Shown: positions 22,981-35,535 of the stretch, piece by piece
How the letters are laid out: the number at the start of each line of letters is the position of its first letter
Numbering within the stretch: position 1 is the first letter of the stretch
Assembly: GCA_033030425.1 (NCBI GenBank)
Contig: JAUFSD010000017.1
Location: forward strand, 558,001 to 622,000
Length of the DNA stretch: 64,000 nucleotides
Source of the DNA: Verpa conica
Taxonomy: Eukaryota; Ascomycota; Pezizomycetes; Pezizales; Morchellaceae
Direction of reading: 5' to 3'
Program-made: the position numbers and the translations under genes
Notes under the pieces: generated by a model
What the model was told of the DNA's origin: nothing
Database searches by the model: none
The model's input: the letters and a program-made list of their open reading frames with translations, nothing else

Positions 22981-24474
22981 CTAGAGGTTTAAGAAATCAT
23001 CTATCTCACCATCCTTCCCCTCATCTTCTCGGAGCACCTTCTCATATTCATAGTCCTCGCGATTAACAGCCCACATTATGAAAGGGCCCTCAGACGGTGT
23101 GGTGTCATCATCTTCATGGGTAGTCCAGCGGCCAATAATAGTCTGGGAGTTAGGGAGGAGACAGCCATCATAGTGCCAGCGGTCATCGGAGTATTCAGTC
23201 GAGAAGGTGATACGGCGGAAGTGAGGTATTGAGAATACTGGTGGGAGAGGGGTGATAGTGCCACATACAGTGAAGTCGTCGGTATCGGTACCAGTACCCG
23301 TGAATGTGGTGGAGGTAGGGGTGAGCTCCATTATCTACCAGGGTTAGATTCCTTTTTGGCAGTAGGGAGAATGGAGGGCGGTTACTGTGAGTTTGCCTTC
23401 ATAGTGGTCCTCTTGTAGGGTGGGAGTGGGGGTGTTACGGAGGTGGTTGATTCCTTCGGGGTCAAGATAGACTATTGCGCTTAGTTATTACTTGCCCATT
23501 AACACTGGAATATGGACCTACCATAAAAGCCGAACCAGTATTTCGGCATCTCGACTTCTCGGTCTAGCCATTGGTTACTCTCCCATACACTCGGAGCTCC
23601 TCGTTCTTCACTAGACAGCTCATCGAACGTGAATTTTAACCCTTGGGTTTCTAGCCCTTGTATCCGGCCGTTAAAATGTAGTAGGAAGAAGTTCGTGGTG
23701 GCCCAAAGACGAGCTAATGTGGCATTGTCAATACTGTCATTGACAAAGAGCGCTCTGTCACCATTTCCATAGGTTAACGCTTGGGTGAATACATGTCCGT
23801 GTGGTGAATCAAGCCAGTTGATCCGCTCGACAGCTGCAACATTCGTAAGCGCTAATTGCAGCGCCATGAGGAACTGGTAAAACGGATGCAATATCTTATC
23901 TGGAGAGGTAGGTATGATATTCTGGACTCCACGTACGAAGCGGCGCAGGTACGTGAAGTTCTTGGTCGAGGCTTCTGTTGGAGGTTAGTGTGTAATTTTT
24001 TATATACTTATTTTTAAGCATATGTGTTAAGGGAGACAAACCGAACAGTAGCTCTCGAACTTCTTCTAGCATTTCAGAGATCAGAGGGCTACTATCTAAG
24101 ATTGTGAATTGAATTCTGGGCTCAAGTGTATGAAATGTGTAGTTTTTGTTCTCTAAGAAATGTTTAAGGATAGTAATCCTCCAGGAGTATTGATGCTTGT
24201 AGTTGTAGTTGTCGCATTTTCGAGGATGGTCGTAGGTACCGAGGAAGAGCTCACGGAAGGTGGTATGATTTTGAATTGCAGAGTAGAGCTTGTGAGAGAC
24301 ACTGGAGAGGCAGAGGAGATCCTTTATGTTGGGAAGATGAGTGGCTATGTGTTGGATTATCTAGGGGAATGTTAGAGTGAATATATGACATAAAGATGAT
24401 GGATTCATAGGAAGGAGAGCTATAGGTAAGTAAATGGGAACTACCTCAATTGGAAGAGTCTGAAGATTCCTCAT
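22981..24474 (-). CDS. F-box protein, fungal, unknown target
   Basis: Probable substrate receptor of an SCF ubiquitin ligase. Exons complement(22981..23334, 23386..23471, 23522..23974, 24042..24360, 24445..24474), 413 residues, start MRNLQTLPIE at 24474. The join of the 30-nt first exon to the second rebuilds a clear F-box: LPIEIIQHIATHLPNIKDLL, then CLSSVSHKLYSAIQNHTTFR (about residues 7-45). The rest has no motif I recognise; it has aromatic-rich segments (YFGFY-like, HYDGCLLP), a Thr-rich stretch and an acidic end. The first in-frame ATG upstream (24660) would add 62 residues but sits in a poorly coding stretch. All four introns are 50-84 nt. The F-box call is firm; the exact ends are less so. 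Confidence 0.75.
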
Positions 24475-24944
24475 ATGGATAGTCAAGGCCTGGAAGCCAA
24501 ATACCGTTGCTGATCTCTGTTCTATGTAACAGGTATCTTCAAGATGTGGGGTTTGTGACAAGATATTCGCCAAGCATCCCCAATCAGACGGCCATTTGTG
24601 TGCAAACTTCCCCCCTACGAGTACCTGCATATATTTCGATCTTGGTGCTGTTTCATTCACACCCTACTCTAGAGTATCTATACGTTCTTTATGTCTGCCA
24701 TGTTTGCCATGTTTGCCATGATGTCTCGATTAGTAGAGCATGCACATGTAGTAGCACCCACTAATGTAGAGCTCAAATGGTACCAATAATACCCGTACCC
24801 GGCGCAGGGATGGTATCGGTGACACAATAGTTGCTACGCGTGAATGACTCACCGCCGAGCCTAACGTCTCACCCACAACTCTCGTCCACAACTCTCGCTC
24901 CACTAACACCTCCCCCAATCCCTGCACTTCTACCTCTCATAAAA
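24475..24944. other. Divergent intergenic region F-box/TFG2
   Basis: 470 bp between divergent starts. It contains three TTTGCCATG/TCTGCCATG-type 9-10-bp tandem units near 24695-24722. No further gene seen. Confidence 0.5.
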
Positions 24945-26284
24945 ATGGCCACAGTCAAGCCAGAACCCGGCACGAAGCTCGAGCCAAAAACAGAGAACCA
25001 GGATATTGACATGACCACTATCCCATCCATAAAGCCTGAGCTCTCGGACGATGAAGAGCTCTATGAGGACGCTGGCGACCTCGATATGAGTAAGGGTGAT
25101 AAAGCAGTGTGGCTCGTAAAGCTCCCTAGCTTTGTCGCGGAGCGTTGGAACGATATCGATGAGGATGAGGAAATTGTCTTGGGTGTTGTGAGGGTTAATC
25201 CAAAGAATAATGAACAGGTATTTTTATGTACTCCCGGCTTAGGTGGAGAGGTCTCGCTGACGCTTTTTCGGTAGCTTAAACTATCACTGGAACGGAACGA
25301 GGTGAATGGCGATATACCGGCTGAGTATGACCTCCGGATTACGAATATGGAGGTGTCGAATACGTTCGTGTTTACGGAGAAGGATATGCCTGGGTTCTCG
25401 AGCAAGATGAATACTGGGGGGGTTAAGGAGGGGGAACCGCCAATGCCGCCGAGATTTCTATATCAGGACCGGAATAAGGAGGGTGGGGGGGATAGAGGTG
25501 GGGGCAGTGGAGGTGGAGGCGGGAAGGGGAATTGGGGAAAGCCGCAGAGGTTCCAGCCTTATATTAGGAAGGCTATACCTAGTGGGTAACTCATGTTCCA
25601 TTATTTTGGGAGGTAGCTCTGGGGGGCTAAATGCTGATGGCGGGATAGAACGAACGGCATTGGCAGGAACAGTCAAACATGAATGCTCCATGAGCCCAGT
25701 GTTGAATACGGAGTATAAGGCATTTCAGGCTTCAAAGTTCGATCAAGCAAACACGCCGAGGGTTACGACAAAGTTTCTCGAGGATCACCACGCTGTTGGG
25801 AATTTATTGGCACCAGGGACTACGGGTGCTGGTACAAAGGGTTTCATGAATGCATTTATTGTAGGCTGCTCCCCACAACCTCGCTGCCACTTTACCTTCT
25901 AACATTTTGCTACAGAAACAAACAGAGAAAGTACGAAAACCTACAGACAATAAGGCAGCACGTATGGGTCACGACGAGCTTGTTTCCGCACTATTTACCT
26001 GTTTTGGTGAGCACGAATACTGGACAATGAAGGGTCTCCGCGAGAGGCTAGTCCAGCCCGAACAGTACCTCAAGACGGTACTGGAAGAGATTGCACAGAT
26101 CAACCGAAATGGACCGTATGTTGGAAAGTGGCAGCTGAAGGACGAGTATAAGCCTGAGAACCAGAAAGCGCCTGGTGAGGGCGGGGAGGCAAATATGGGT
26201 GTTACTGCTGCTTCTGGGGAGGTCATCCAAATTGATGATGACGATGATGATGACCTGGTTGAGATGGAGGATGTGCCAATGTGA
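24945..26284 (+). CDS. TFG2: Transcription initiation factor TFIIF subunit beta (RAP30/Tfg2)
   Basis: Small TFIIF subunit, which escorts RNA polymerase II into the preinitiation complex. Exons join(24945..25217, 25275..25581, 25649..25860, 25916..26284), 386 residues. The N-terminal dimerisation region reads KAVWLVKLPSFVAERWNDID; the middle has KAIPKRTALAGTVKHECSM; the C-terminal winged helix is ALFTCFGEHEYWTMKGLRER followed by LKTVLEEIAQINRNGPYVGK. A Gly-rich insert (about residues 165-185) and an acidic Asp run at the C-terminus are fungal-type additions. It lies head-to-tail with SPT5, 408 bp apart. Confidence 0.93.
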
Positions 26285-26692
26285 GATGGTGGCTAGGGTT
26301 TCGATTGGATATACTTGATATATTCGGGTTCTTTTGAGACTCGGATAGGGCGTTTTGGGGGAATTCTTGTACTTTAAGGCCTTTTTTATTATGTTTATTT
26401 TGTTGAGAGAGTAGTAGATGGATATAGTATCTGGGAACCAAGTAGACGTTACCTTTCTGATGAGATGGGACAAGGGTTAGGGTTATATTGACAATTATGT
26501 TACCCGGCCATACCTCAGCCAGCCGCCAAGACAGCGCCACAGCTCCCGAGCTTTGTTTTGCCCTTCGTGACCTTTCGAGCACTCCTCAAAAAGCTGCTCG
26601 CCTTACCTGCGAGTATATAAAGACCTCTCACCCCCGCCCTCCCCTCGATTCTTCAACTCTGTCTTCTCCTCCGATACCCTAGACTCAACACC
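26285..26692. other. Intergenic region TFG2/SPT5
   Basis: 408 bp holding the TFG2 3' end and the SPT5 promoter with a telobox at 26474-26485. No gene seen. Confidence 0.5.
26474..26485 (+). promoter_or_regulatory. Telobox-like motif upstream of SPT5
   Basis: GGGTTAGGGTTA about 208 bp before the SPT5 start codon. Confidence 0.4.
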
Positions 26693-29600
26693 ATGGCTAC
26701 CTCAAGTTTACTTAACCAAGATTTCGACTCAGACGAAGATGACCAGGATTTCGGCGCCGGGAATGCGCACGGCGACCAAGACGCTGAGGGAGAGCCTGAC
26801 GACGAGGTTACCGCAGGTCCTGTAGCGAATGACGACGAAGATGAGGAGGACGATGATGATGATGATGATGACGACGACGACGAGGACGACGAAGAAGAAG
26901 AAGATGAGGAGCTTGTGAGTTGTCCCTTCCCCCCCCCCCTTTTGGACCCGCGAAGGGATTGGGACTCTATTTCAATTTACGGAGATTGTGCTGACTCAGT
27001 ATAGCCTAGAAGAAAGCGTCGCAAAGCCCCGCGCAATCAGTTCTTGGACGTTGAAGCCGAAGTTGACGCAGATGAGGACGATATCGATGAAGACGACGAA
27101 GACCGCGCGGAGGATGGTTTCATCGCTGATGATGGGGATCAACCAGATATAAACGACCTTAGACTATATCCACGTGATGATCACCGCCATCGTGAGCTCG
27201 ATCGCCAATTTGAGCAGTCTAAGGCGGAGGATATGGAAGCGCTCGCGGCTGGGTTCAAGGAGCGACACGGAAGATCCTCAAGACGGAACTTGGAGAACTC
27301 ACAGGTGGTACCGAGGCGGTTGTTGCTACCCTCAGTCAACGATATGAGTATCTGGGGTGTCAAGTGTAAACCTGGAAAGGAGAGGGAGATTATCTTCTCG
27401 ATTCTCAAGAAGCAGGAGGAGAGCGAGTTGACGAAGGCCCCATTGCAGATCACGAGCGCGTTCGAGAGGGGTAATACTATGCCGGGGTATATCTACCTTG
27501 AGGCGAGAAAGCAGGCGGATGTTATGCAGGCTCTTCATGGTGTTTCGTTCGCGTACCCGATGACAAAGATGATTCTGGTTCCGATTAAGGAAATGCCCGA
27601 TCTTTTGTATGTTGTCAAGAAGGCTGAGATTACACCAGGGACTTGGGTCCGCTTCAAGCGTAGCAAGTACCAGGGCGATCTCGCACAGGTTGAGAATGTT
27701 CTTGCTAGCGGTCTCGAAGTCCGGATCCGTATGGTTCCTAGGTTGGACTACGGAAATAACCAGGACGGGGATGATGCAAATCTACCACCAGGCGTGAAAA
27801 GAAAGCGGAATCCCTTCGGAAACAAGGGCAACTCGCTCGTTGGGCGGCCTCCACAGCGGTTGTTCTCTGAGATCGATGCTAGGAAGAATCATGCCAAGTA
27901 TCTTCAACAGGGCACTTCTACCGCCCAAGGCAAGAAGAATTTCACGTACCTTGGAGACGAGTACGAGGATGGTTTTCTTGTCAAGGATGTAAAGCTCACT
28001 TTGGTCCAGACGGAAAATGTCAACCCGACGCTTGAAGAGGTGTCGAAGTTTGCTTCTTCCACTGGTGATGATGGAACCGAGAATTTGGATCTAGGTGCGC
28101 TTGCACAATCATTGAGGAATACACAGTCTAGTTACCAGCCTGGAGATACAGTTGAGGTTTATGATGGTGAACAGCAGGGTGTCATTGGGAAGGTTACTAG
28201 TGTTCAGAATGAGATTGTCACTATGGACGTGACAGAGGGAGACCTGAAGGGTAAAAGAATCGAGGTTCCTTCAAAGGGTTTGCGCAAGAAGTTTAGAGAG
28301 GGTGATCACGTCAAGGTAACCGGAGGAAGCAAGTATCGAGATGAGGTGGGAATGGTCGTTAGGATGGTTGAGGATAAGGTCACTATTCTCAGTGATCTGA
28401 ATATGCACGAAATCACTGTCTTTTCAAAAGATTTGACGGAGGCGAGTGACGCTGGTGGGGTAAGCCAGACTGGTAAATACGACTTGCATGATTTAGTACA
28501 GCTTGAGTACGTCATCCCCGCTTTTCACAATTCGAATTACATACTAAATATTTGTCTATAGCATGGCCACTGTCGCCTGTGTCACTAAAGTCGACCGTGA
28601 ATCCCTCCGTGTTCTTGATCAGAACGGCAACAACCGCATGATAGTCCCTTCCCAAATTTCAAATAAAATCACCAACCGACGCAATGGTGTCGCAGTCGAT
28701 CGCAATGGCTCCGAAATCCGTGTAGGTGATACTGTAAAGGAAGTCGGTGGTGAAACCCGTACGGGTGTGATTTTGCATATCTTCCGCGCCTTCGCCTTCC
28801 TCCACAATCGTGAACAGGCCGAGAACTCAGGTGTGTTTGTGTGCAGGACAAACAACCTTGCTACGATCGTCGCCAAGGGTGGCAGGATCACAGTGCAGAC
28901 GGGCCCGGACCTCACGAAGATGAATCCAGCGCTGCAGAGAAATGGAAGACCGCAGAACGCACCTATGGCGCCGCCGCCGAAAATTGGAGGGAGGGACAGG
29001 ACGATTGGTCAGACTATCATTATTAGGATGGGACCTTATAAGGGTCTTATGGGGATCGTGAAGGATGCAACTGATCTGCAGGCGCGAGTGGAGTTGCATA
29101 CGAAGAATAAGACCATCTCAATTGATAAGGAGAAGTTGGGATTCAAGGAGTATGCTCCCTTAAATATTTCTAACAAGTACCTATTACTGACAACTAGTTC
29201 AGTACAATTACTGGTGTTGTTCGAACTTACAATGAGTTTGTTCGCCCCGGTGGTCGCGGTGATGGTGGGGGTCGTGGAGGCGGTGGAGACCGTGGAGGCC
29301 ATGGCCATGGCCATGGCCCTCCTAGAGGTGAAGCTCCATCATGGGCCCCTCAAAGTGGTAGTCGTACCCCACAGGTTGATCATAGTGGGGGTCGTACACC
29401 AGCTTGGATGGGCTCCGGGTCTAGGACTCCGGCATGGATGAGTAGCGGTGACGGTGGGCGCACACCTGCCTATGCAGCCGGTGGGAAAACGCCAGCCTGG
29501 GGCATGGACGGAAGCCGCACTTCATATGCTGGGAACCGGACTCCTGCGTATGTTTCCTTACTAAGGACGTGAAGGATGATACTAACCTTTGTATAGATGG

Positions 29601-30107
29601 AATCCATCCTCTCGCACCCCCTACGTTGGCGATTCTGAACGCAGTGCCTGGGACGCAGGCTCAAAGACTCCTGGTCGGCAAAGTCTCGACTCATTCATGG
29701 ACGCGCCTTCTGCCTCCTCTTACAGTGCACGCACACCCGGGGCCTACAACGCCGCATCCCCCGAGTTCGTACCGCCTTCTTATTCTTCGAAAGAGCTGTC
29801 CGCGCCTACCCCTGGTAACCCAATGTCTGCACCTACACCAAGCGCTATGTCAGCCCCCACTCCAGGACCAATGTCAGCACCAACGCCAAGAGACTCGGGA
29901 AGTGGATGGGCCGATACTGCGCCAACACCAGCACCTTATGGAGCCGCTCCAACACCTGGAGCATCGGGTTATACGGCGAGAGATCCAAGAGGGGGATATT
30001 ACCAGGGAGCGCCAACACCTGCAGCGGGGTATGGGAATCCGAGGACCCCAGGAGTCTGGGTGGGGGATGAGGAAGAGGTTAGGTATGCGGAGCCGACGAC
30101 TCCGTAG
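26693..30107 (+). CDS. SPT5: Transcription elongation factor Spt5 (DSIF large subunit)
   Basis: With Spt4 forms DSIF, a clamp on elongating RNA polymerase II. Exons join(26693..26914, 27005..28506, 28562..29149, 29203..29547, 29597..30107), 1055 residues. Order: acidic N-terminus with a long Asp/Glu run (about residues 45-75), NGN domain at about 160-260 ([20 protein letters not shown]), several KOW modules ([56 protein letters not shown]), an RGG/HG-rich linker, then a C-terminal repeat region of TPAW/RTPAW and SAPTPG-type units, the presumed kinase-regulated CTR. Joins [15 protein letters not shown] and [16 protein letters not shown] restore family sequence. Confidence 0.95.
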
Positions 30108-32124
30108 ATGTATTTTGAGTATGTAAAAAATCTTTAAGCGTTATGAAGGGATAATATGGGTGTGGTTTCGGCTGTTGTATTTTTAAATTTTTCGTATATT
30201 TCCTTTCAGAATCAAGTGATTCTTCTGGTTGAATGAGACTCCCTAAGGTGATGACTAGACTTGAAATTTGGTACTATAGGGGGTAAGTGTGGTCATGAGG
30301 AATCACTCGCTCTTCTTGTAGCTTATCAATATGCCATGAACTTTACTCCTTCTAGCCTTTGAGCTATTTAGGCGCAAATCTTTTAAAATTAGATTCTAAT
30401 ACACAGTAACCTCGTCTCAAGACACTAGCTCGATTTTTTCTTAGGAGAGTTCTCCATGATGTACGCATTTACGCATAGCTAAACATTTATTACCGAACTT
30501 CCTATTTCAGCTACCAATTAACCATCAAGCTGTGGGATAAGGAAGGACGGAATGAGCGGGTGAATTGAGAATGAAGGGCTTCTTGATCTATTTTGGTACA
30601 CGCTGGCGGGAACACAAATACGGGAACGGTGAGATACGAGTGCAGACTACATGTTGCACGATATTTTATTGTTTGTTACTTATTACTTATATTTGCTTGC
30701 TTTCTCGGGAGTTTGTGTTTGTGTTTGTATGACAGTACCGTTAATTATAGATTAAGTCGGCCGGTAGTCCTTAGTAATAGGCTTTACTTACTATAAATTT
30801 TCCTCTTTCTCCTCTGCATCGCGAAGCAATCAATCACTTGTGTTAACATATTCCGAGCTCTCGCGCTTTGCGCTGAGGGGAGAGTCTCTTCGTCATCTCC
30901 AAGTCCATCCCTTTCACCACCCAGTCATTCGCCTCATCAATAGATCCGTCACCAAGACCTTCCAGAGAGAAAAAACTCACTAAACATTACCTGGGCTTGA
31001 CTATACTAGCTCCCTAACCACTACTATAAATGCCATCGTCCCTGAACTAGATGAAAACCGAGCCATAATAGGAACAGTCATTGTCCCATCTAGCCCTCGG
31101 TTTCGCAGACAAACGATGCCTTAATGCGTTTATTCCTAGGTCAGTAGAAATAGAAAGATTATTAGACGAGAAATGCCCTCAACACATCGGTATGGCAGCC
31201 TCTGTAGGAGTAGTCTTCATTAGACTCATGAAATATAAAAACGTACGATCATCGAATGTCACTCGATGGTGGCAGACACTGATGTGTTGTAGATGCTTCC
31301 TAATAAGGATATTCGATGCTCTGTTTCATCTATGAGTCACGTGTATTTCTATTTGATATGTTTGAGGATCTAGGGCAGGCAGCCCATATTGGGGTTTAGG
31401 GTTTTCTCTTTGCTGGAGGATATATCGTCATATCTCTCCAACTCTCTTAGACAATCAATTCAGCAGTTAAAACAACATGATGCTTAGTGATGGACTACGC
31501 CTCCAACACTGGTAGGTCTGCAAGGAAAATCGACTATCTACTCTCATTAATTCTACAGCTCTAACACTTTTATTTACGAGCACCTTGCTAATCCACTATT
31601 CTCTCAATTTGATCAATGTCATTCTTTTTGTTAAGTATGTTTATGTTGTGTTAAGCATGGTGTTGTATTGAGAAGAAATCCATCCCTTGAGTTAATAAAT
31701 TAGAATGTTATATATTATTCTATCCTATATATGTAAACTAACTCTCGCAGCCTATAATAGAGATAGGGATCACGGTACGTTGAATATTATTGTAGAAGTA
31801 TCACAAAAAGCACCGTTCCGTGATTACTTAGACTCAACCAACACTTATTTCCCACTCATAAAATATCACTCGCACATAATAGTCCCAGCAAAATTTATGT
31901 CTAATTCATTCCTCTTCTTTCCACAAGAATTCAAAAGCTGACCCCTTCAGTTCGCCATTGAAGAGTATATAAAAGGAAAAAAGGGTAGCTGTGATAAAAA
32001 TTACTCAACGAGCCCCATGATAAAAGCAAAAAGAAAATAGTATACAATACAATACCTCACCTCCCCCAAAACAAGAATTAGAAAGAAAAAAACGTATTTT
32101 CATTCTGAAATATCCACACCATCA
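30108..32124. other. Intergenic region SPT5/SNW1 (convergent)
   Basis: About 2 kb without a supportable gene. It has ATCACTCG at 30302 and 31865, and a TTTAGGG-type motif at about 31390. A minus-strand coding-like stretch at 30843-30959 is noted separately. Other frames are short and stop-rich. Confidence 0.5.
30843..30959 (-). pseudogene. Possible relict coding segment, unassigned
   Basis: On the minus strand a stop-free segment of about 38 codons ends in TAA at 30843-30845. Its composition looks protein-like (GDGSIDEANDWVVKGMDLEM) and has balanced codon use, unlike its surroundings. No convincing upstream exon was found; the flanking DNA is broken by stops. It could be the 3' exon of a decayed gene or a chance frame. 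Confidence 0.2.
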
Positions 32125-33988
32125 TCAGTCATAATTAGCACTCCTATGTCTTTTCGCATCTCCTGGTGAACGTTCTCTTTCCTGTAATCCATGTTTCTGA
32201 CCAGCCTTTTCTCCAGCCGCCTTTACGAACGCTTCTACTCCGAAGGGGTCTGCTACATCTTTCTCAAACTGAACTGGACCGTCACGAGCCTGCAATATAT
32301 TAGTCAACCGCCCCCAACTTACAAAGATAGAGATAGGGACAAAGTAAAGACTTACCTCTTGATCTCCACTCCCTTTAAACCCTTGTGCAGCTCTCCCCAG
32401 AACCTCAAACCTTCCACTCTTCTTGATTTTCTCCATCTCGCCTTCTGCTACGTCTTCATCATCTTCCATAGATACCTTAGGACGGTAGATACTATTTGCG
32501 GCCTCCTGCGCCGCAAATAAAGGTTTATCGTATGGCTGGTCTTCGTTGAAGCCGGCGTTGAAGCCAGATGACTGGTTAAAGAGTCGACTATCCCACATCG
32601 TCTCCTGGCTCTGCGTAGGTTTTGCCAAACCAAGTGCAATCTTCTCACCGATATCACGACCTTGTTCACGAGCTAATAATGCAATCTTACGTTCTGTACC
32701 CATCCGTTTCATTCTCAGTTCCCGCTCAGCCTCGCGACGACGCTCAGTACGCATAGCAGTTCTTGCAGCCGCACTTGAAGTATCAGAGCCCCGGGAAGAG
32801 GAGCGACTTCGTGATGATGCCGAGGACCGGGAATCGACAGAGCGGGAGCGGGAGCGGGAAGGACTACGTCCTCTTGTTGCTGCATCGCGGGCTTTCTGGG
32901 CGAGTGCGCGGAGGTTCTCTTCTTTTTGCATCTTTTCCTTTTCAGCGAGTTTCTGCTGCATCAAGGCTCGCTGCTTCACTTCTTCTCGTGCGTGACGGTC
33001 GGCGGTGAAGAGGGCTTCGGCGAACTGGGCGAATTTGTCGTTGATTGTCACGTCCTGGAGGCCGCGACCATCGGCAGCTAGACGCTTATCGAGGGGGACT
33101 GTGTAGCCCTTTGGATTCTTCCAGTTTGAGACTGGGGGTGGAATAGTCCATGCTTCTTGGTCTGCAGCGGTAAGTTTTCGGGGTGGGGAGTGCATGATTG
33201 GGGGTGGAGGGCTAGGGGGGCCGCGAGGGATCTTCTTGTGTTTGAATTTTGGAGGCTCCATTGGGTCTTGCTGGCGTTCTACAATCTTGATAATCTTATC
33301 TGAGCGCTTTGTGGTATCGCCGACTTGGTTACTTGGCGTGTAGCGCACATATTGCGCCTCTTTCCTGTTTGTCCCCTTTATAGTCTTTGGTTTTTGGGCC
33401 GCAACTGCACCAGAAACAAGGGCTGCAAGGGCGGCTTTGGTCTTTTCTGTTGTGGCTGCAACGTCCTCCTCCGATGGGCGTTCCAGTGATATCTCACCGA
33501 CATCGGCGCGTTGACGAAGAGGAATCAGGTCCTTGAACGACGCGTGGACAATCCGGTTACTGCCGTGACCCTGCCGTGCGATAGCGTCGTATTTGATCTT
33601 TCCGTCCGAGTCGACCTGGAGAGAGAGGGCCTTTGATGTTGTTGATGAGCCACCTTTGCGACCCATGTCGAGTGGGTATTGCGCGATTGGGATTTCTGGG
33701 AATGCGCCGCCGTCGTTGAAGTCGTCTGTGGACCTAGGACGCCATGATGACCGTTTGCCATATGCTGGGGGGGCATTTTTCTGTATGATAAGTCAGCTGA
33801 TGTGTAGTTTCGCTTGAGCTAGGGGGGGGGGTAGGAGTGGGAGCTTTGCGAACCTTTAAGACTAGCTGTGCTTGGTCTGCATCACCGCCGCCGAGAATGC
33901 GAGCCCCGGTAGGACGGGAGGGGGCGGTTTCTTCAGTGACGTAGCGAGGAGCGGGAAGGACCTTATTGAGACCAGCGGCGAGAGACAT
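32125..33988 (-). CDS. PRP45: SNW/SKIP-domain splicing factor (Prp45/SNW1)
   Basis: Component of the activated spliceosome and transcription coregulator. Exons complement(32125..32289, 32356..33780, 33854..33988), 574 residues. It starts MSLAAGLNKVLPAPRYVTEE; the first join gives LVLKKNAPPAYGKRSSWRPR, the usual SKIP N-terminus. The SNW core (about residues 165-340) includes QYVRYTPSNQ, KHKKIPRGPPSPPPPIMHSP and IPPPVSNWKNPKGYTVPLDK. A Ser/Arg block follows (SPSRSRSRSVDSRSSASS). The C-terminus (ADPFGVEAF..HRSANYD) is typical. Intron 2 (32290-32355) is 66 nt and stop-free, so retention would add 22 residues in frame. It is divergent from DCC1. Confidence 0.93.
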
Positions 33989-34385
33989 CGTGGTAGTTGT
34001 TCGAGAGAGAGGGGGGGGGTTGTATATAGTTGAAGGTTTGGAAGGAAGCGTGGTTGGAATTTCTGTGATGTCGGATGAATGCCAAGGAATGAGGTTGTGT
34101 GCCAAGACACCCCTAATGGAGGTTCATGACTTGTTTTAATTCAACTTTATGGGGATTATAATCCGGTCAAGGGTGGATATAGAGATTATATCTTGAGCAT
34201 TGAATATAATTCACAGTGCTAGGGGGTTGGTGTTGATTCTATTTACTTGTCACGATCTAGATCGCGTCTCCCGGGAGAATTACATGTACAGTACATAGAT
34301 ACATGTATTCACCCAAGATACATGAATCCTCTCGAGATATTCAAGATATCTACAACTCCTCTAAAATTAATATTAATATCTCACA
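33989..34385. other. Divergent intergenic region SNW1/DCC1
   Basis: 397 bp between divergent start codons, a probable shared promoter. Contains two TACATGTA palindromes (34281-34288, 34300-34307), 19 bp apart. Confidence 0.55.
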
Positions 34386-35535
34386 ATGTCCACCCAAAAC
34401 AACTCTGGAATACCATTCTCATTCTCTCACAATCTCACCCCAATCCGTCTTCTCGAGCTCCCCCCAGCGCTGCTCTCCCTCCTCTCTAATACTGACTCCC
34501 CACCAACGTAACTCCCTCCTTCATACCTCCCTCTACTACCACTGCTACAGCTAACCCCCCCCCCTTAGTCTTCGAATAAAAGCTTCCTCAACTCCTACCT
34601 CCCCCCACTCCACCGACAACCACGCAGTCCTCACAACACCTACCCAAACCTACTCTCTCCGCCAGGTCTACTCCTCCAACTCAATCCTCCTCCTCCAACC
34701 CTCTCCCCCACCCCCCACGTCAGATGACTTCCCTACCGCCAGCATGGGCCTCAAAGTCGTTTCAACTGCCAACAGCTACATGGAGCTGATCCCCACCATC
34801 CACGACGCTGACTCACTTCTCCAAAAGCACATTCCCCTCTACCCTGTCATCACCCCCTGCGAGCGCCTCTCGAAATCCGAACTCCTAAATGCACTCCCCA
34901 TATCCCCGGGTGAGTTCGAAACCGCATGGAACAAGCTCCACTGTTTCTCGTGTCCTCTCGGGCTCGCATACCGCCCTTCTCCGGCAGCTGTCTTAAAGGC
35001 GCTGGACGAGATCACAACCTCTGCTACTGCAGAGTCGTTCCCGCTACAGGAGTTCACGGTGGAGTCGTTGGTAGGGATATTGGATGATGATGAGGAGGAG
35101 TCACTGCCGGTGGGGCTTGTGGAGGCTGCTGTGAAGGGGGTTTGTGGGGAGTGTGTGGAGGGAAGGTGGTCGTTGGATAAAGTAAAGTGTGCAGAGTATG
35201 TGGGGAGGACGCTGTTGGAGGATTGGGTGGGGAGGGGGAAGGGGGATATGTTTTGTATGGCCTTTATCACGCAGTGGAAGAAGAAGGTGCCGGAGGAGTG
35301 TGTAGAGTTGTGTGAATTGGAAACTATTAAGGTAACCCACCCCTTGCTATATCTAGTTTTGATTCTGTGGGTTTTTGGGCTAATGGTATAGGGATGGTAT
35401 ATTAATCCGGCACCCAATACAATTCGGTTTTCTCCGGGTGGTGTGGTTGCTGGAGCTGCTACTCCGGTAGCAACCGCGGCAACAACAGCGAAAAACAAGT
35501 GGCATGAGAGACTTGGGAAAGGGAAAAGGCGGTAG
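34386..35535 (+). CDS. DCC1: Sister chromatid cohesion protein Dcc1
   Basis: Subunit of the Ctf18-Dcc1-Ctf8 alternative clamp loader (RFC-Ctf18) for replication-coupled cohesion. Exons join(34386..34507, 34569..35331, 35392..35535), 342 residues. The splice joins DSPPT to LRIKASSTPTSPHSTDNHAV, followed by the conserved TYSLRQVYSSNSILLLQPS. The middle has MELIPTIHDADSLLQKHI, and the C-terminal winged-helix part ends in GWYINPAPNTIRFSPGG. The last residues are basic (HERLGKGKRR). The length is normal for the family. Confidence 0.9.
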
